Notes under the pieces: generated by a model | What the model was told of the DNA's origin: nothing | The model's database searches: none | What the model saw: only the letters and a program-made list of their open reading frames with translations | Shown: piece after piece, positions 1 through 8,645 of the stretch | Layout of the letters: the number at the start of each line of letters is the position of its first letter | How positions within the stretch are numbered: position 1 is the stretch's first letter | Made by a program: the position numbers and the translations under genes | Assembly (NCBI GenBank): GCA_946886725.1 | Contig: CAMPJF010000002.1 | Location: forward strand, 1-22,917 | DNA: 22,917 nucleotides | Source: an uncultured Candidatus Saccharibacteria bacterium | Lineage (GTDB): Bacteria > Patescibacteria > Saccharimonadia > Saccharimonadales > UBA6022 | Reading direction: 5' to 3'

Positions 1-719
1 AATGCTGCTTTGAATGCTTTTCCGTTATTAACCACCTTACCATCTGGGAATGTGATCGATTGAATCGTGTGCCGCTGAACGCCTAAGATACTTTTCGTGT
101 CTTTTTCAACAGTAAAGCCACGCGCCTCTAGGTTTCGCACCATCGTATCGCTCATGGTGGTTGTTTTGCAGCGGATGCCGCATTTGCCGTCAGATGTTTC
201 GGCGAAAGCGTTTTTAGCTTTTCCAATCTTCTCAGCATAGACGGCGTTCGTTCTGATTGATACTGCCGTGTGCGCGTCATTGAAATTATTTGTAAGTACA
301 TCAGTAAGCTGTACTATCAGCAACGACGGCGACAATAGTCCGGTAATCGCAATACCGCCACCGCCAAGTAAAAGGATAATCGCTCCGATTGGACCGTTTT
401 TTTTGAAGGTAGCCTTAAGATCGAACTTACCTTTTGCATTAGTGGCGCCACTCCATTTATTTGTCCAGCCGCCACCTGCCTCTTCTTGGTCCTTAGCCTC
501 ATTGATGTTTTTGCCTGGATCATCGGCACCCGTGTCTCCAGATACGCCAGAAGCATCTCCAGCGCTTACCGGATGGTCGTCGAGGCCGTCACTATTGCGA
601 TCGTAGCCATCGATCGCATCGTGCTCTTGTCGGTAAAGATCGCGTGCTGAATCGGACGGATTGTAACGTGCATCCGCCGCTTGCCTCTCGTCTATACCGC
701 CGTTTAATCCCTTTGCCAT
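1..719 (-). CDS. Membrane protein of the T4SS-like cluster, C-terminus outside window
   Basis: The reading frame opens with ATG at 719 and stays open to the left edge, giving the first 239 residues. Residues 1-105 are hydrophilic, rich in Asp, Gly and Ala, and look cytoplasmic. Residues about 110-136 are one strongly hydrophobic Gly/Ile/Leu-rich membrane segment. The part after it (from about 140) would lie outside and contains a close cysteine pair at residues 180 and 184. The start is well supported: only 12 nt separate it from the VirB4 stop, and AAAGGAAAG sits just before the ATG. It is the last gene seen in the prgI-traC-virB4 transcription unit, so it probably belongs to the same machine. 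I do not recognise the family. In related clusters this position could hold a cell-wall hydrolase or a bitopic structural subunit, but the diagnostic part is not in the window. Confidence 0.75.
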   Translation of the reverse strand, partial: MAKGLNGGIDERQAADARYNPSDSARDLYRQEHDAIDGYDRNSDGLDDHPVSAGDASGVSGDTGADDPGKNINEAKDQEEAGGGWTNKWSGATNAKGKFDLKATFKKNGPIGAIILLLGGGGIAITGLLSPSLLIVQLTDVLTNNFNDAHTAVSIRTNAVYAEKIGKAKNAFAETSDGKCGIRCKTTTMSDTMVRNLEARGFTVEKDTKSILGVQRHTIQSITFPDGKVVNNGKAFKAA

Positions 720-731
720 AACTTTCCTTTA

Positions 732-2609
732 TTATACGCTGTATTCACCTGGGTTCATGTACCCGTTAGGTGACTGCGGCTGCGTGGGTGGTGTATTGCT
801 GCGCAGCGGAGTGGTAGTAATAAGTCCCGTTTCGGTTGGACTTGCTTGGATTTGAATATGCACATGGTTTTGCCCGGCAAAGAAAAGCCCCTGTCCGACC
901 GGGAAGTTCGCCAGACGTTTCTTCTCTTCTTCGGTTAACTTAAAGACATCCGACAATACATCAACAGCGCTTGAAGACTGTTTCAGTAGTAGCTGCATTG
1001 ATGAGTTGGCGACGATCGCGCGGCCCATCTTGCTGCCCATGAAATCCTCGACATCTTGAGTGATCGTCGTCAGACCCAGGTAATATTTACGCGCTCGTTT
1101 TGCGAGACTAAAGAGGAAATTGGCCGAATCATCATATTTCATTAACTGCCATGCCTCGTCCACGATCAGCATACGTTTGCGTTGCTGTGACCTGGTAATA
1201 TTCCAAATGTGCGACAGTACGATATACATTGCAACTGGGCGCAGTTCATCTTCGAGGTCGCGGATGTTAAAGACTACCATGTGGTTATTGATATCAATAT
1301 TACTTTGCTGGCTAAAGATACCAGCGAACGTACCGGTTGTGTATTTACGAAGGCGCTGTGCGAGCGCTGGCCCGGTGCCGCCCATGTGCAGCAAGGTGTC
1401 ATAGAGGTCGGAAATGGTTGGCGGCAGCGAGTTGTGCGTCAACGGATCGCTCGTGATACCGGCGCGCGCATACGTGTCGATCAATCCTTGATCAAGGTCA
1501 GCTTCTTCGGCAGGGTTTAATCCCGCCATCAGTTGTCCGCTAGCGGTCATTTGACTACCGCCCAGCATCAGACGTAGCAAGCCGTGTAGAGTGACGAGGT
1601 TCGCACGCAATGCGTCGTCCGCCTCTTCGCTATCGATAACACGCGGCAAATCAAATGGGTTGATGCGCGTATCGGCATTTAGGCTGAGGCGAATATAGCT
1701 ACCGCCCACAGCGTCGGATAGCTTTTGATATTCATTTTCTGGGTCGATGATTAGTACGTCGGCGCCAATCATCATGCTGCGTAGCGCTTCTAATTTGACG
1801 GTGAATGATTTACCAGCACCGGACTTTGCAAAGACAACCATATTAGCGTTTTCTAGACTAAAACGGTCAAAAATAACCAGACCGTTATTGTGCATGTTGA
1901 TACCATAGAGGACACCCTTTTCCTGTGTCAGGTCGGCACTAGTGAACGGGAAGCTCGTGCTGATTGCGCCGGTATTCATATTGCGGCGGATCTGCAGTTG
2001 ATCGCTCATCTGTGGAATAGTACTGTTCATTCCCTGCTCTTGCTGACTGCTAGCAACCTTGCTAAAGATGAGCTGCTGTCCAAATAGTGTCTCGATTTTG
2101 TGCTGAACAAAACTCAGTTCATCAAGGCTGTCTGCATATAATGTGACATACAATCCATAACGGAAGAAACGCTCGGCACCAACCTGTAGCTGATCGCGGA
2201 GTTCTTCGGCATCAGCCATAGCAGCCTCTAAGCCAGGGTCACGCGTGCGACCTTTTTCGCTATTAATGGACATCGACGCTTCCAGTTGAGTTACCTTTTT
2301 GCGCAGGTTATTCAAGACGACTTGACTGTCGACTGGGTAAATAAACATACTGATATCAAGCACTTCATCGATGTTGATGAGTGAGCTTAACCATCCAGTA
2401 TAGATTTGGCGCGGATAGCCATAGACGTATAGGGTGCGGCCATATTTTGTGCCCAGGCGGAAATGACTGGAATGAATCTCGAGGCTACTTGGGGCAATCA
2501 AGTCACGGAGAGTTGTCATACCTTTTAGAAAGGCCTGTTCAACCTCAACCTGTTCGGCGGCGCGTTGCTGTGCGGCAATATCAACTGGGTCTAGTTTTTT
2601 CTTACCCAT
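732..2609 (-). CDS. VirB4-type T4SS ATPase (TraC/ConE family)
   Basis: This 625-residue protein is the energy-providing ATPase expected at the cytoplasmic base of a type IV secretion channel. Residues 1-230 form the mixed alpha/beta N-terminal region, with a charged helical stretch near 100-150. The P-loop domain follows. Walker A is AKSGAGKS (261-268), a conserved IDPENEY block lies at 288-294, Walker B is LIVDEAW (481-487) and the downstream ITQD motif is at 516-519. The C-terminal 35 residues are Pro/Thr/Gln-rich and probably disordered. The protein is shorter than classical VirB4 (about 800 aa), and the 277-aa TraC-like protein encoded just upstream appears to supply the missing N-terminal part. 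The start ATG lies 2 nt after that gene's stop, with a GGGGGA ribosome site, so the two are likely translationally coupled. The family assignment is firm; what it transports is unknown. Confidence 0.93.
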   Translation of the reverse strand: MGKKKLDPVDIAAQQRAAEQVEVEQAFLKGMTTLRDLIAPSSLEIHSSHFRLGTKYGRTLYVYGYPRQIYTGWLSSLINIDEVLDISMFIYPVDSQVVLNNLRKKVTQLEASMSINSEKGRTRDPGLEAAMADAEELRDQLQVGAERFFRYGLYVTLYADSLDELSFVQHKIETLFGQQLIFSKVASSQQEQGMNSTIPQMSDQLQIRRNMNTGAISTSFPFTSADLTQEKGVLYGINMHNNGLVIFDRFSLENANMVVFAKSGAGKSFTVKLEALRSMMIGADVLIIDPENEYQKLSDAVGGSYIRLSLNADTRINPFDLPRVIDSEEADDALRANLVTLHGLLRLMLGGSQMTASGQLMAGLNPAEEADLDQGLIDTYARAGITSDPLTHNSLPPTISDLYDTLLHMGGTGPALAQRLRKYTTGTFAGIFSQQSNIDINNHMVVFNIRDLEDELRPVAMYIVLSHIWNITRSQQRKRMLIVDEAWQLMKYDDSANFLFSLAKRARKYYLGLTTITQDVEDFMGSKMGRAIVANSSMQLLLKQSSSAVDVLSDVFKLTEEEKKRLANFPVGQGLFFAGQNHVHIQIQASPTETGLITTTPLRSNTPPTQPQSPNGYMNPGEYSV

Positions 2610-2611
2610 AC

Positions 2612-3445
2612 TTACATTCCCCCTTCTTGAAGATGCGGTCGTGACGCTTCACCCTCGCCTTTTTTGACGTATGTCGATGTGACGTTTTCAAAATCACCAA
2701 GTGGCTCGCGCACGGCAGTGTCTGGATTGTACATATTGTAGTACAGCTCGCCTAATTCTTTGGTGTTCAACTGAACGCTTTTGACGCCCAATTGGAATAA
2801 CCCGCTTGTAACAGAGTCAACGCGGTTCTTAATTTCATCTTTAGCCTTATCGTAGGTAATCTTGTCGATTTTCGTCGCTGTCGTTTGTGGCTTGGCAAAT
2901 ACCTTGCTAAAGAAACCCTTACCTTGCTCTTTTAATGAATTCAAGTCACCTGCTGGGTAGTAAGGCACGACAATGAAAAAGCTTTTATCCATAATGTTTG
3001 CTTCTTGGGATAAGATATCGATAAAGTTAATGTAGTCGTCCATCAATACATTTAGTAGCATGTTATCCTGGGCGCGGCGGATAGTGACGAGTCGTTCAAT
3101 GTAGGGACCGATATCAACGCGCTGCGACCGAATAAAAATTTGGATAGGAAAATACAGTGCGTTCAAGAAATTCTGATAGCTAAACTCAACGCCTTCACGC
3201 TCGCGCGAACTCATTAAATCGAAGTTGATGGATTTGCAAGCAATGACCGCCCGAAAACTACTGTCGCTCATAATCACCATGCCGTCACGGATTTCGGATA
3301 TTAGTAAGCTATTCTGTGTCGTATTTTGAGACACAGCTGGTTTTGCTGTTTGATCTGCGACTGGCGCTTGCGGTTGCTGATTAGAACCGATTGGATCGGG
3401 GTTCATTGGCATAGCCTGCGGTTGTTGTTGATTATTCGGCGGCAC
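2612..3445 (-). CDS. TraC-like protein, VirB4 N-terminal-like partner
   Basis: This 277-residue protein has no signal peptide. The first 45 residues are a low-complexity Pro/Gln/Asn linker. From about residue 48 a folded region begins with features common to the N-terminal part of VirB4/TraC ATPases: a strand-rich start, a block with SREREGVEFSYQNFLNAL, then an IQIFIRSQRVD strand. There is no Walker motif. It sits between prgI and virB4, with 35 nt to prgI and 2 nt to virB4, which is the order seen in Gram-positive and CPR T4SS-like loci. I infer that it pairs with the VirB4 ATPase as a split N-terminal domain and docks it to PrgI. The start is a GTG at 3445 preceded by AAGGAAG at a rather long spacing; an ATG at 3409 is an alternative. 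Confidence 0.7.
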   Translation of the reverse strand: MPPNNQQQPQAMPMNPDPIGSNQQPQAPVADQTAKPAVSQNTTQNSLLISEIRDGMVIMSDSSFRAVIACKSINFDLMSSREREGVEFSYQNFLNALYFPIQIFIRSQRVDIGPYIERLVTIRRAQDNMLLNVLMDDYINFIDILSQEANIMDKSFFIVVPYYPAGDLNSLKEQGKGFFSKVFAKPQTTATKIDKITYDKAKDEIKNRVDSVTSGLFQLGVKSVQLNTKELGELYYNMYNPDTAVREPLGDFENVTSTYVKKGEGEASRPHLQEGGM

Positions 3446-3480
3446 GATCCCATTTCTTCCTTGTTGTTACCACTTCTCAC

Positions 3481-4599
3481 CTATCGTAGCGATATCACCA
3501 CTTCATTTTCATCGGCTTCTTGCTGGCGAATGCGCTGGGCTTCGTGAGCAATTGTTTCGATCGATAAGTCAGGGTTATTTGCTAGGTTTATTATATCAGG
3601 AGATACAACCTTTTCGCTAGTGGTTATTGAGACTTGCTCTAAGACTGGAGGCGGTACTGGCACCGGCGTTGGCTGAACTTGCACCTGCGCTTGCTGCTGC
3701 GGTGCGGGGTGGGTGTATTCAGGTGGCGTACCGACGGGTTGTCCACTTAACGGTGCGACCACTGATTGGTGCATGGCATTCGGATAGGGATTGAAGTTGA
3801 CGTGAACCGGCTCTGTTGCTGGCACTGCTGGTGCTGACGTGGTGGCTTGTACTGCTGGCACCTGACCAAGATTTGGGTCGGAAAACACAGAATTATCAGT
3901 CGGCAGTGATGGCGGTTGTGTTGGTGCGCCAAATACCGCATACGGATCAGCTAGTGATGGTGCGGTGAACTGTGCGCTTGGAGGTGGTGGACTGGCGGCA
4001 ACTTCGTTTTGGTGCATTCGATCAAGTACTTCTTGGCGGCGGCGAAGATCTGATTGATTAATCATCGTATCGAACGATCCAGCTACCCTGCCGTCGGAAG
4101 CCAACATATCTTCGGCTTGCTGAGCTTCGAAAAAGAACTCGTTTTGCATTGGACTAACTGACTGCGAGGTTGCGACACCACGAATCGCCCAGCCACCCGT
4201 ATCAACAATATCCGCCAAATAGGATAGTCGGCGTTCTGCTTCGGTCTGAGTTAAGTCTTTCGTACGTTGAATCTCGACTACTTTTGGTGCCGTAATTTCA
4301 ACAAGCGATTGAATGCCATCCGCTTGCCAAAGGCGTTTGCGGGGCTTTAGATAGAATGACACAACCGCGGCCAAGTAAATTTCCATTGGCTGGTCTTTTC
4401 GCAGCGGTAATGCTAATGCGCCAAAAAAGATGATGACCGGCAGCGGAATAATCGCGAGTGGGATAAACAGTTGTGCTAATCCCCAGGCAATTGCAATCGA
4501 AATCGCCACGATAATCAAATAGATAAATTGGCGGAAACTAAAAGGGCCGATGAGCTTGTCGTCTGCCTCAACATCCTGCGGTACCTTGTAGACTGCCAT
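3481..4599 (-). CDS. PrgI-family T4SS inner-membrane protein with long Pro-rich tail
   Basis: The N-terminus has the typical PrgI layout. A short cytoplasmic VPQDVEADDKLIGPFSFRQ block is followed by two adjacent membrane helices (about 24-43 and 45-66), then LRKDQPMEIYL and a basic patch near 85-91. PrgI proteins are VirB3-like partners of VirB4 in Gram-positive T4SSs and are usually near 100-150 residues. This one has 372 residues: a helical middle part, then a Pro/Gln/Val-rich segment at about 205-330 and a short charged end. The tail is probably cytoplasmic and disordered and could recruit other subunits. The ATG is preceded at 9 nt by a TATACT box, so the mRNA would have almost no leader; no Shine-Dalgarno sequence is visible. 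The gene heads the prgI-traC-virB4 unit. Confidence 0.85.
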   Translation of the reverse strand: MAVYKVPQDVEADDKLIGPFSFRQFIYLIIVAISIAIAWGLAQLFIPLAIIPLPVIIFFGALALPLRKDQPMEIYLAAVVSFYLKPRKRLWQADGIQSLVEITAPKVVEIQRTKDLTQTEAERRLSYLADIVDTGGWAIRGVATSQSVSPMQNEFFFEAQQAEDMLASDGRVAGSFDTMINQSDLRRRQEVLDRMHQNEVAASPPPPSAQFTAPSLADPYAVFGAPTQPPSLPTDNSVFSDPNLGQVPAVQATTSAPAVPATEPVHVNFNPYPNAMHQSVVAPLSGQPVGTPPEYTHPAPQQQAQVQVQPTPVPVPPPVLEQVSITTSEKVVSPDIINLANNPDLSIETIAHEAQRIRQQEADENEVVISLR

Positions 4600-4608
4600 A
4601 TTGCTTAT

Positions 4609-4637
4609 AGTATACCGCAGACGACGTCGTTTATACA
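4609..4637 (-). promoter_or_regulatory. Putative prgI promoter with palindromic spacer
   Basis: On the minus strand a TATACT hexamer (4614-4609) ends 9 nt before the prgI ATG. A weak -35 candidate, TGTATA, lies 17 nt upstream (4637-4632). The spacer between them contains the perfect 10-bp palindrome ACGACGTCGT (4621-4630), which is well placed for a repressor site. The -10 match is clear; the -35 and any regulation are inferred. Confidence 0.45.
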
Positions 4638-4652
4638 GTGATTAAGATCAAA

Positions 4653-7382
4653 CTAAGGAGTGTTTGGTGGGTTGGGGCCGGATGGCGGCTGCTGGGGTGG
4701 TGATTGCGGCTGATAATTATTAGGTACGTATAGGCCGCCACTTTGTCGATATCCAGTGTTTATATTGGATGGGGCTGAAGTTCGAGCATTTGCCGGGCTT
4801 GCATTGGGTGCGACGTGATCTATGTTTAATGTGCCGGCTTGCTGATTCGTGCTAGCACCTCTAGTGGTTGGCGTACCGGATTTTGCAACAGTGGTGATGG
4901 TGTCGATGTTATGTTTAATCTTACCCTTAAGGACTTCGTTATCAAGTAGCTGATTCGCAGTGTTAACAAGTGTTTGTTTGCCTTTATCGTCAGCAATACT
5001 GTATGCGTAGTTGATTTGGTTGTTGCTGGCCGCCACCATTTTCTCCTGCGAGAATACACCGTCCCTAATGTTGGCTTGAGCCATATCCCTTAGTGTAGCT
5101 GGGGCTATTTGGTTCATTTTCGCACTGCCATCTGCATTTAATATCGGCTGACCGGTACTTTGATCAATTGCCGGTTCTGTCTTGCCCATTTGACCGCGAG
5201 CGATATTGTCGATATCGGAGGCCTTGAGGAATCCTGGACCATCATTCTGTAAAGCTGCGGCGAGAGTCTTATTAATAAGTGTTGCCTTGCCGTCGCTCGC
5301 GAACCGATTAACTTCTTGTTCAATTTCTTCGACGTCACCAATGCGCACTAAGCGTTCGAGCGCTGCAGAGACTTTTGCCGGAGAACTGTTGGCATCGGCA
5401 ATGATACTTTTTAGCTCGACTTTGTTCTTTTCGCTAACTTCTGGACGTTCCATTTTTAGCTCTTCCATCTCGGCCTGTTCAATTTTAAACTTGGCATTAG
5501 CGAGTGCTCTTTGGGCGCCAAGCGGATCAATGCCTCCAAGTGCCGCTTGGAGATTTGCATCATTAACAACCGCTTGATTGAAGTTCGCTGTATCGACTCG
5601 TTGTGCTGCTTCCGTTTGACTTTTTGCGATACCTGTTGCTCTTGTCGCATCATTAATCGACTGTACTAGAGGTGATAGCGGTGCTGGTACTTTACTGTCG
5701 TCAGCTAACATTGCTTCGACTTGCGCTTTATTTTGTTCTTGTGCTTTGTCTGATTGTGATTTAGCTAGCGCCTGCTCAAGACGCGTGCCAAGGTCGCGAT
5801 TTGATTCAGCAAAAGCCTGGTTGTTTGTATCGGCGATATTCTGCCTATCCTTAGCTGATTGCTCTGCACTTAGATCTGCTTTAGCTGTCGTTTCAGCGGC
5901 GAGCGCGGCTATATTGGTTGATGCGGTGCCTGCGCGGTTCTTGGCTTGAATGGCAGCGGTGGCATATTGCTGTCCTGCTGCACTTTCGTTGTATGTCTGC
6001 TCGGCTTCTGACTCGAACGCGCTAAGTTTGTCTTTGCGTGAACGATCACGCTGGTTTGCTTCATAGGCGCCGCCAAATGCGCGCGATGCTAGTTTTCGAT
6101 CGTCACTACCAGCTGCGCCAAATACCTTACTTCCAATTTTACCGTTGAACGTTTTTCCTGCACGGAAATCACTTGCCCGCTTGATGCGTCGTCCTTTTGC
6201 CATTGCCTGGCGGTAGTCGCGATATCCTTCGGCCTTCCTGCGTAACTTATCAACTGGTCCTTTATTAGGATTATTGATAATGCCACCAAACCTATTCAAA
6301 AGTCCACCAGCTGTTTTCATGACAATAGGCGTCAGAGCGAGCGGTATAATTGAGATCAACGCACCCATGACCTGTATGGCTACCTTGTAATCACCTTCGG
6401 GCGCTGTGTTCATGACGATAGTCGAAGCAAGTGCTGACGCGCCAAAGATCATCGCGATAATCGGGTACATTAATAATAGCGTCTTAAACAGTGCCATCCA
6501 TTTTTTGAACAGTTGTTCGGTATTTGGCAGTAAATATGCGACGAAAGCTAGCGGCGAGATAATCACGAGTAGAATAATTAACGCCTGCCGTAGTGTCAGT
6601 ACGAGGAATACTGTGACGATTGCAACGATCGCTGCGAGGAGGGCTGGCAGAAGTGCAGATAATGTAGCGTAGAGTGCAACGCCAGCAATTCCCGTTCCTG
6701 CGATAATAAAGCCAGCAATGCCTGCCCAGCCCACGCCCGTGGTCGTATCAGGATTATCTTTGTCCATCGTAATACTTAGGCAGTTTTCCGATCCCGTCGG
6801 CGAAAGACTACAGCCGTTTGTAGTTGCCGCACCCTGCATTACGCTATTAAGCGATGATCCCAAGATATTAGAGACGTCGACGGCAATCGCGCATATCCAA
6901 AACGATACGTTAACTAATATAGCGGCAACAATTAGCCGCGGGAGCATCTTTTTGATGCCATAGTTATTTAATCCAACGCTAGTCAACTGCGAGAATATAA
7001 TAATAAGGAACGCAATCACGAATGCAACGTTGGCGACATTTCGCATCATGGTCCAAGTATTATAGACACTGACGTTTGGTCCGCTACCAGTCGAAAGCAG
7101 CGGCTGAACAACGAGCAGACTGGATACGAACATATACGCACCGTCCACTAGCATAGCCATCGTTCTGACGACAGGACAGACAATCCACCCTATTCCCTCA
7201 ACCGCACATGACGACGCTGGTTTTTCTTCTGCGGGGTCTAGTTCGATTGTGTTGGCAAGCAGTACGGTTGAATTAACGTAATTTGCTTGAGTGGGCTGCG
7301 CATACGTAGCGGGCGAACCTAAAATTGACAGACTGACACTGCCAATAAGCATGCTTACAAATAAAAGAAGCTTCATTTTCAT
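4653..7382 (-). CDS. VirB6/TrbL-like T4SS membrane protein with long helical tail (copy A)
   Basis: This protein of 909 residues (ATG at 7382) probably forms part of the membrane pore. It has an N-terminal signal peptide ending near ATYAQ. A Cys-x9-Cys motif follows, in which the cysteines (59 and 69) bracket EGIGW. The membrane core spans about residues 80-370 with at least six helices, including a hallmark block SQLTSVGLNNYGIKKMLPR. A further Cys pair (191 and 201) lies in an external loop. After the NNPNKG motif (370-375) about 530 residues are hydrophilic, rich in Ala, Gln, Lys and Glu, and largely helical, ending in a Pro/Gln/Asn-rich tail. Classical VirB6 is about 300 residues, so the tail is unusual. 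It is a clear paralogue of the 8646-11393 product. A TTG at 9 codons upstream is open but would lie on top of the likely promoter, so I prefer the ATG before the signal peptide. Confidence 0.72.
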   Translation of the reverse strand: MKMKLLLFVSMLIGSVSLSILGSPATYAQPTQANYVNSTVLLANTIELDPAEEKPASSCAVEGIGWIVCPVVRTMAMLVDGAYMFVSSLLVVQPLLSTGSGPNVSVYNTWTMMRNVANVAFVIAFLIIIFSQLTSVGLNNYGIKKMLPRLIVAAILVNVSFWICAIAVDVSNILGSSLNSVMQGAATTNGCSLSPTGSENCLSITMDKDNPDTTTGVGWAGIAGFIIAGTGIAGVALYATLSALLPALLAAIVAIVTVFLVLTLRQALIILLVIISPLAFVAYLLPNTEQLFKKWMALFKTLLLMYPIIAMIFGASALASTIVMNTAPEGDYKVAIQVMGALISIIPLALTPIVMKTAGGLLNRFGGIINNPNKGPVDKLRRKAEGYRDYRQAMAKGRRIKRASDFRAGKTFNGKIGSKVFGAAGSDDRKLASRAFGGAYEANQRDRSRKDKLSAFESEAEQTYNESAAGQQYATAAIQAKNRAGTASTNIAALAAETTAKADLSAEQSAKDRQNIADTNNQAFAESNRDLGTRLEQALAKSQSDKAQEQNKAQVEAMLADDSKVPAPLSPLVQSINDATRATGIAKSQTEAAQRVDTANFNQAVVNDANLQAALGGIDPLGAQRALANAKFKIEQAEMEELKMERPEVSEKNKVELKSIIADANSSPAKVSAALERLVRIGDVEEIEQEVNRFASDGKATLINKTLAAALQNDGPGFLKASDIDNIARGQMGKTEPAIDQSTGQPILNADGSAKMNQIAPATLRDMAQANIRDGVFSQEKMVAASNNQINYAYSIADDKGKQTLVNTANQLLDNEVLKGKIKHNIDTITTVAKSGTPTTRGASTNQQAGTLNIDHVAPNASPANARTSAPSNINTGYRQSGGLYVPNNYQPQSPPQQPPSGPNPPNTP

Positions 7383-7460
7383 AATAGTTATGCTTTGATT
7401 ATGCAACAACCACTATGAAAATGAAAGCTAATCTTTATATATCGATAGGTGTAATAGTCT

Positions 7461-8534
7461 TTATTGTTTTTTCGACAAGCTGATGACTGTATTACTTGGG
7501 ATTACCCAGCTCGGTGTCGTGCTTGGCGTGCGACTAATGTCACGGGTGTACGCCATTTCGTACTTTGTTGGCTCAAGATCAAAAGTATTGTCGTGATAGC
7601 TAAAGTTCAGTAATGAATCACCAACAGTTAGCGTTGCATCAAATGGTGTTGTGTCGTTTGATGCGTCACCGTCGTTTAATCGATTGTATCGTTGAGTGAC
7701 GTTTGCGATGGCAAGTTTATTTAGGACGGCATGGATAGAATTACCTTGCATACTACCTGGTTGGTCAAATAAGGTCTCGTTATAGACCTTATTAGTAAGG
7801 CCAGCTGTTAATAAGTAATCGTTAAGGGTAAGCTTTTGAGTTTTCGGATAGCCCAAGTTATTTCGCACTTGGTCTTCGGTAGGATACTCTTCAACCATTT
7901 GTTCGGCGCGTTGGAAGAAGCCGACCATTCCATCGCGACCTGAAGGAAATTCTTTTGTTGATAACGTAAGTGACTCAGCTTTCTGTTCGTAAGTCATTTT
8001 TTCACCGTTTTCGCCGTAAAAGATCTGATCTTCAACTGCAGCGATTTCTGGCGCCTGGATAGCAGGATCGGTTTCGCCTGATGTCGCTGGAGCTGTCTCG
8101 ACGGGTGGTGTGCCTGCGCCTGGTACTGCAGGGCCTTCAGCGGTTGGGCGTGGTGCTGGTTGTTTAATAAAGCCATTAGCAGTTGCGCCGGCGTTGACAC
8201 CATATGCAATACCACCAGCGGCGAGTAATGCGGCAACCCCTGCCCCAAGTTTTTTGCCCATGCTCCATTTCTTCTTCTCTTTCGACTCAAAGCTGTCGCG
8301 TACGGCTGCTGTACCTTGATCGAATGCCACACGTTCATCTATGCGTGGTGGTAGGTTATTGAAGCCTGCTTGAACGGTGTCCGGTGCGGAAATTCCTGGC
8401 TGAATGCGCTGCGCATCTGGCGAGACGGGTTCGTGGCCATGGGGAATGTTAGATTCGGATGATTTTGGAAACTGTTCTGGATTTGCTGTCATTGGTGGCG
8501 GTTCCTTGTGCGCTTCTGTGGGCACATATAACAT
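7461..8534 (-). CDS. Single-pass anchored protein of the T4SS-like cluster, unknown family
   Basis: The 357-residue product has a hydrophilic Pro-rich N-terminus (1-85), a basic KEKKK patch, and one Gly/Ala-rich membrane helix at about 97-115. A Pro/Ala/Thr-rich linker follows (about 123-160), then a C-terminal domain from about 165 to the end with no cysteine. This is the topology of a bitopic subunit with its C-terminal domain outside, as seen for VirB8- or VirB10-like components. I see no family motif that proves either. It lies between the two VirB6-like genes, which supports a role in the same complex. The ATG at 8534 follows the promoter by only 14 nt. An ATG at 8492 with AAGGA 10 nt upstream is an equally good translation start. 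Confidence 0.65.
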   Translation of the reverse strand: MLYVPTEAHKEPPPMTANPEQFPKSSESNIPHGHEPVSPDAQRIQPGISAPDTVQAGFNNLPPRIDERVAFDQGTAAVRDSFESKEKKKWSMGKKLGAGVAALLAAGGIAYGVNAGATANGFIKQPAPRPTAEGPAVPGAGTPPVETAPATSGETDPAIQAPEIAAVEDQIFYGENGEKMTYEQKAESLTLSTKEFPSGRDGMVGFFQRAEQMVEEYPTEDQVRNNLGYPKTQKLTLNDYLLTAGLTNKVYNETLFDQPGSMQGNSIHAVLNKLAIANVTQRYNRLNDGDASNDTTPFDATLTVGDSLLNFSYHDNTFDLEPTKYEMAYTRDISRTPSTTPSWVIPSNTVISLSKKQ

Positions 8535-8548
8535 TTCTAATGCTGGCT

Positions 8549-8577
8549 ACTATACACCATAATCAAGAAAAATGCAA
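8549..8577 (-). promoter_or_regulatory. Promoter for the 8534 gene
   Basis: On the minus strand TTGCAT (8577-8572) and TATAGT (8554-8549) are separated by exactly 17 bp. The predicted transcript starts about 8 nt before the ATG at 8534. This separates the gene from the upstream 8646-11393 gene as its own transcription unit. Confidence 0.6.
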
Positions 8578-8645
8578 GCATATATATTACAAGTCAAGAG
8601 TTGACACTGTCATTGCGTCACGATCTATAGGGTTAAATCGATGTG

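Noticed and set aside
7383..7409. Upstream TTG start for the VirB6-like copy A
   Set aside because: It would place nine residues before the signal peptide and overlap a CATAAT -10 candidate; the ATG at 7382 directly precedes a normal signal peptide.
8602..8630. Plus-strand TTGACA with TCTATA 17 bp away, reading into the antisense of the VirB6-like copy B gene
   Set aside because: The -10 is weak and no product is seen downstream; an antisense transcript is possible but unsupported.
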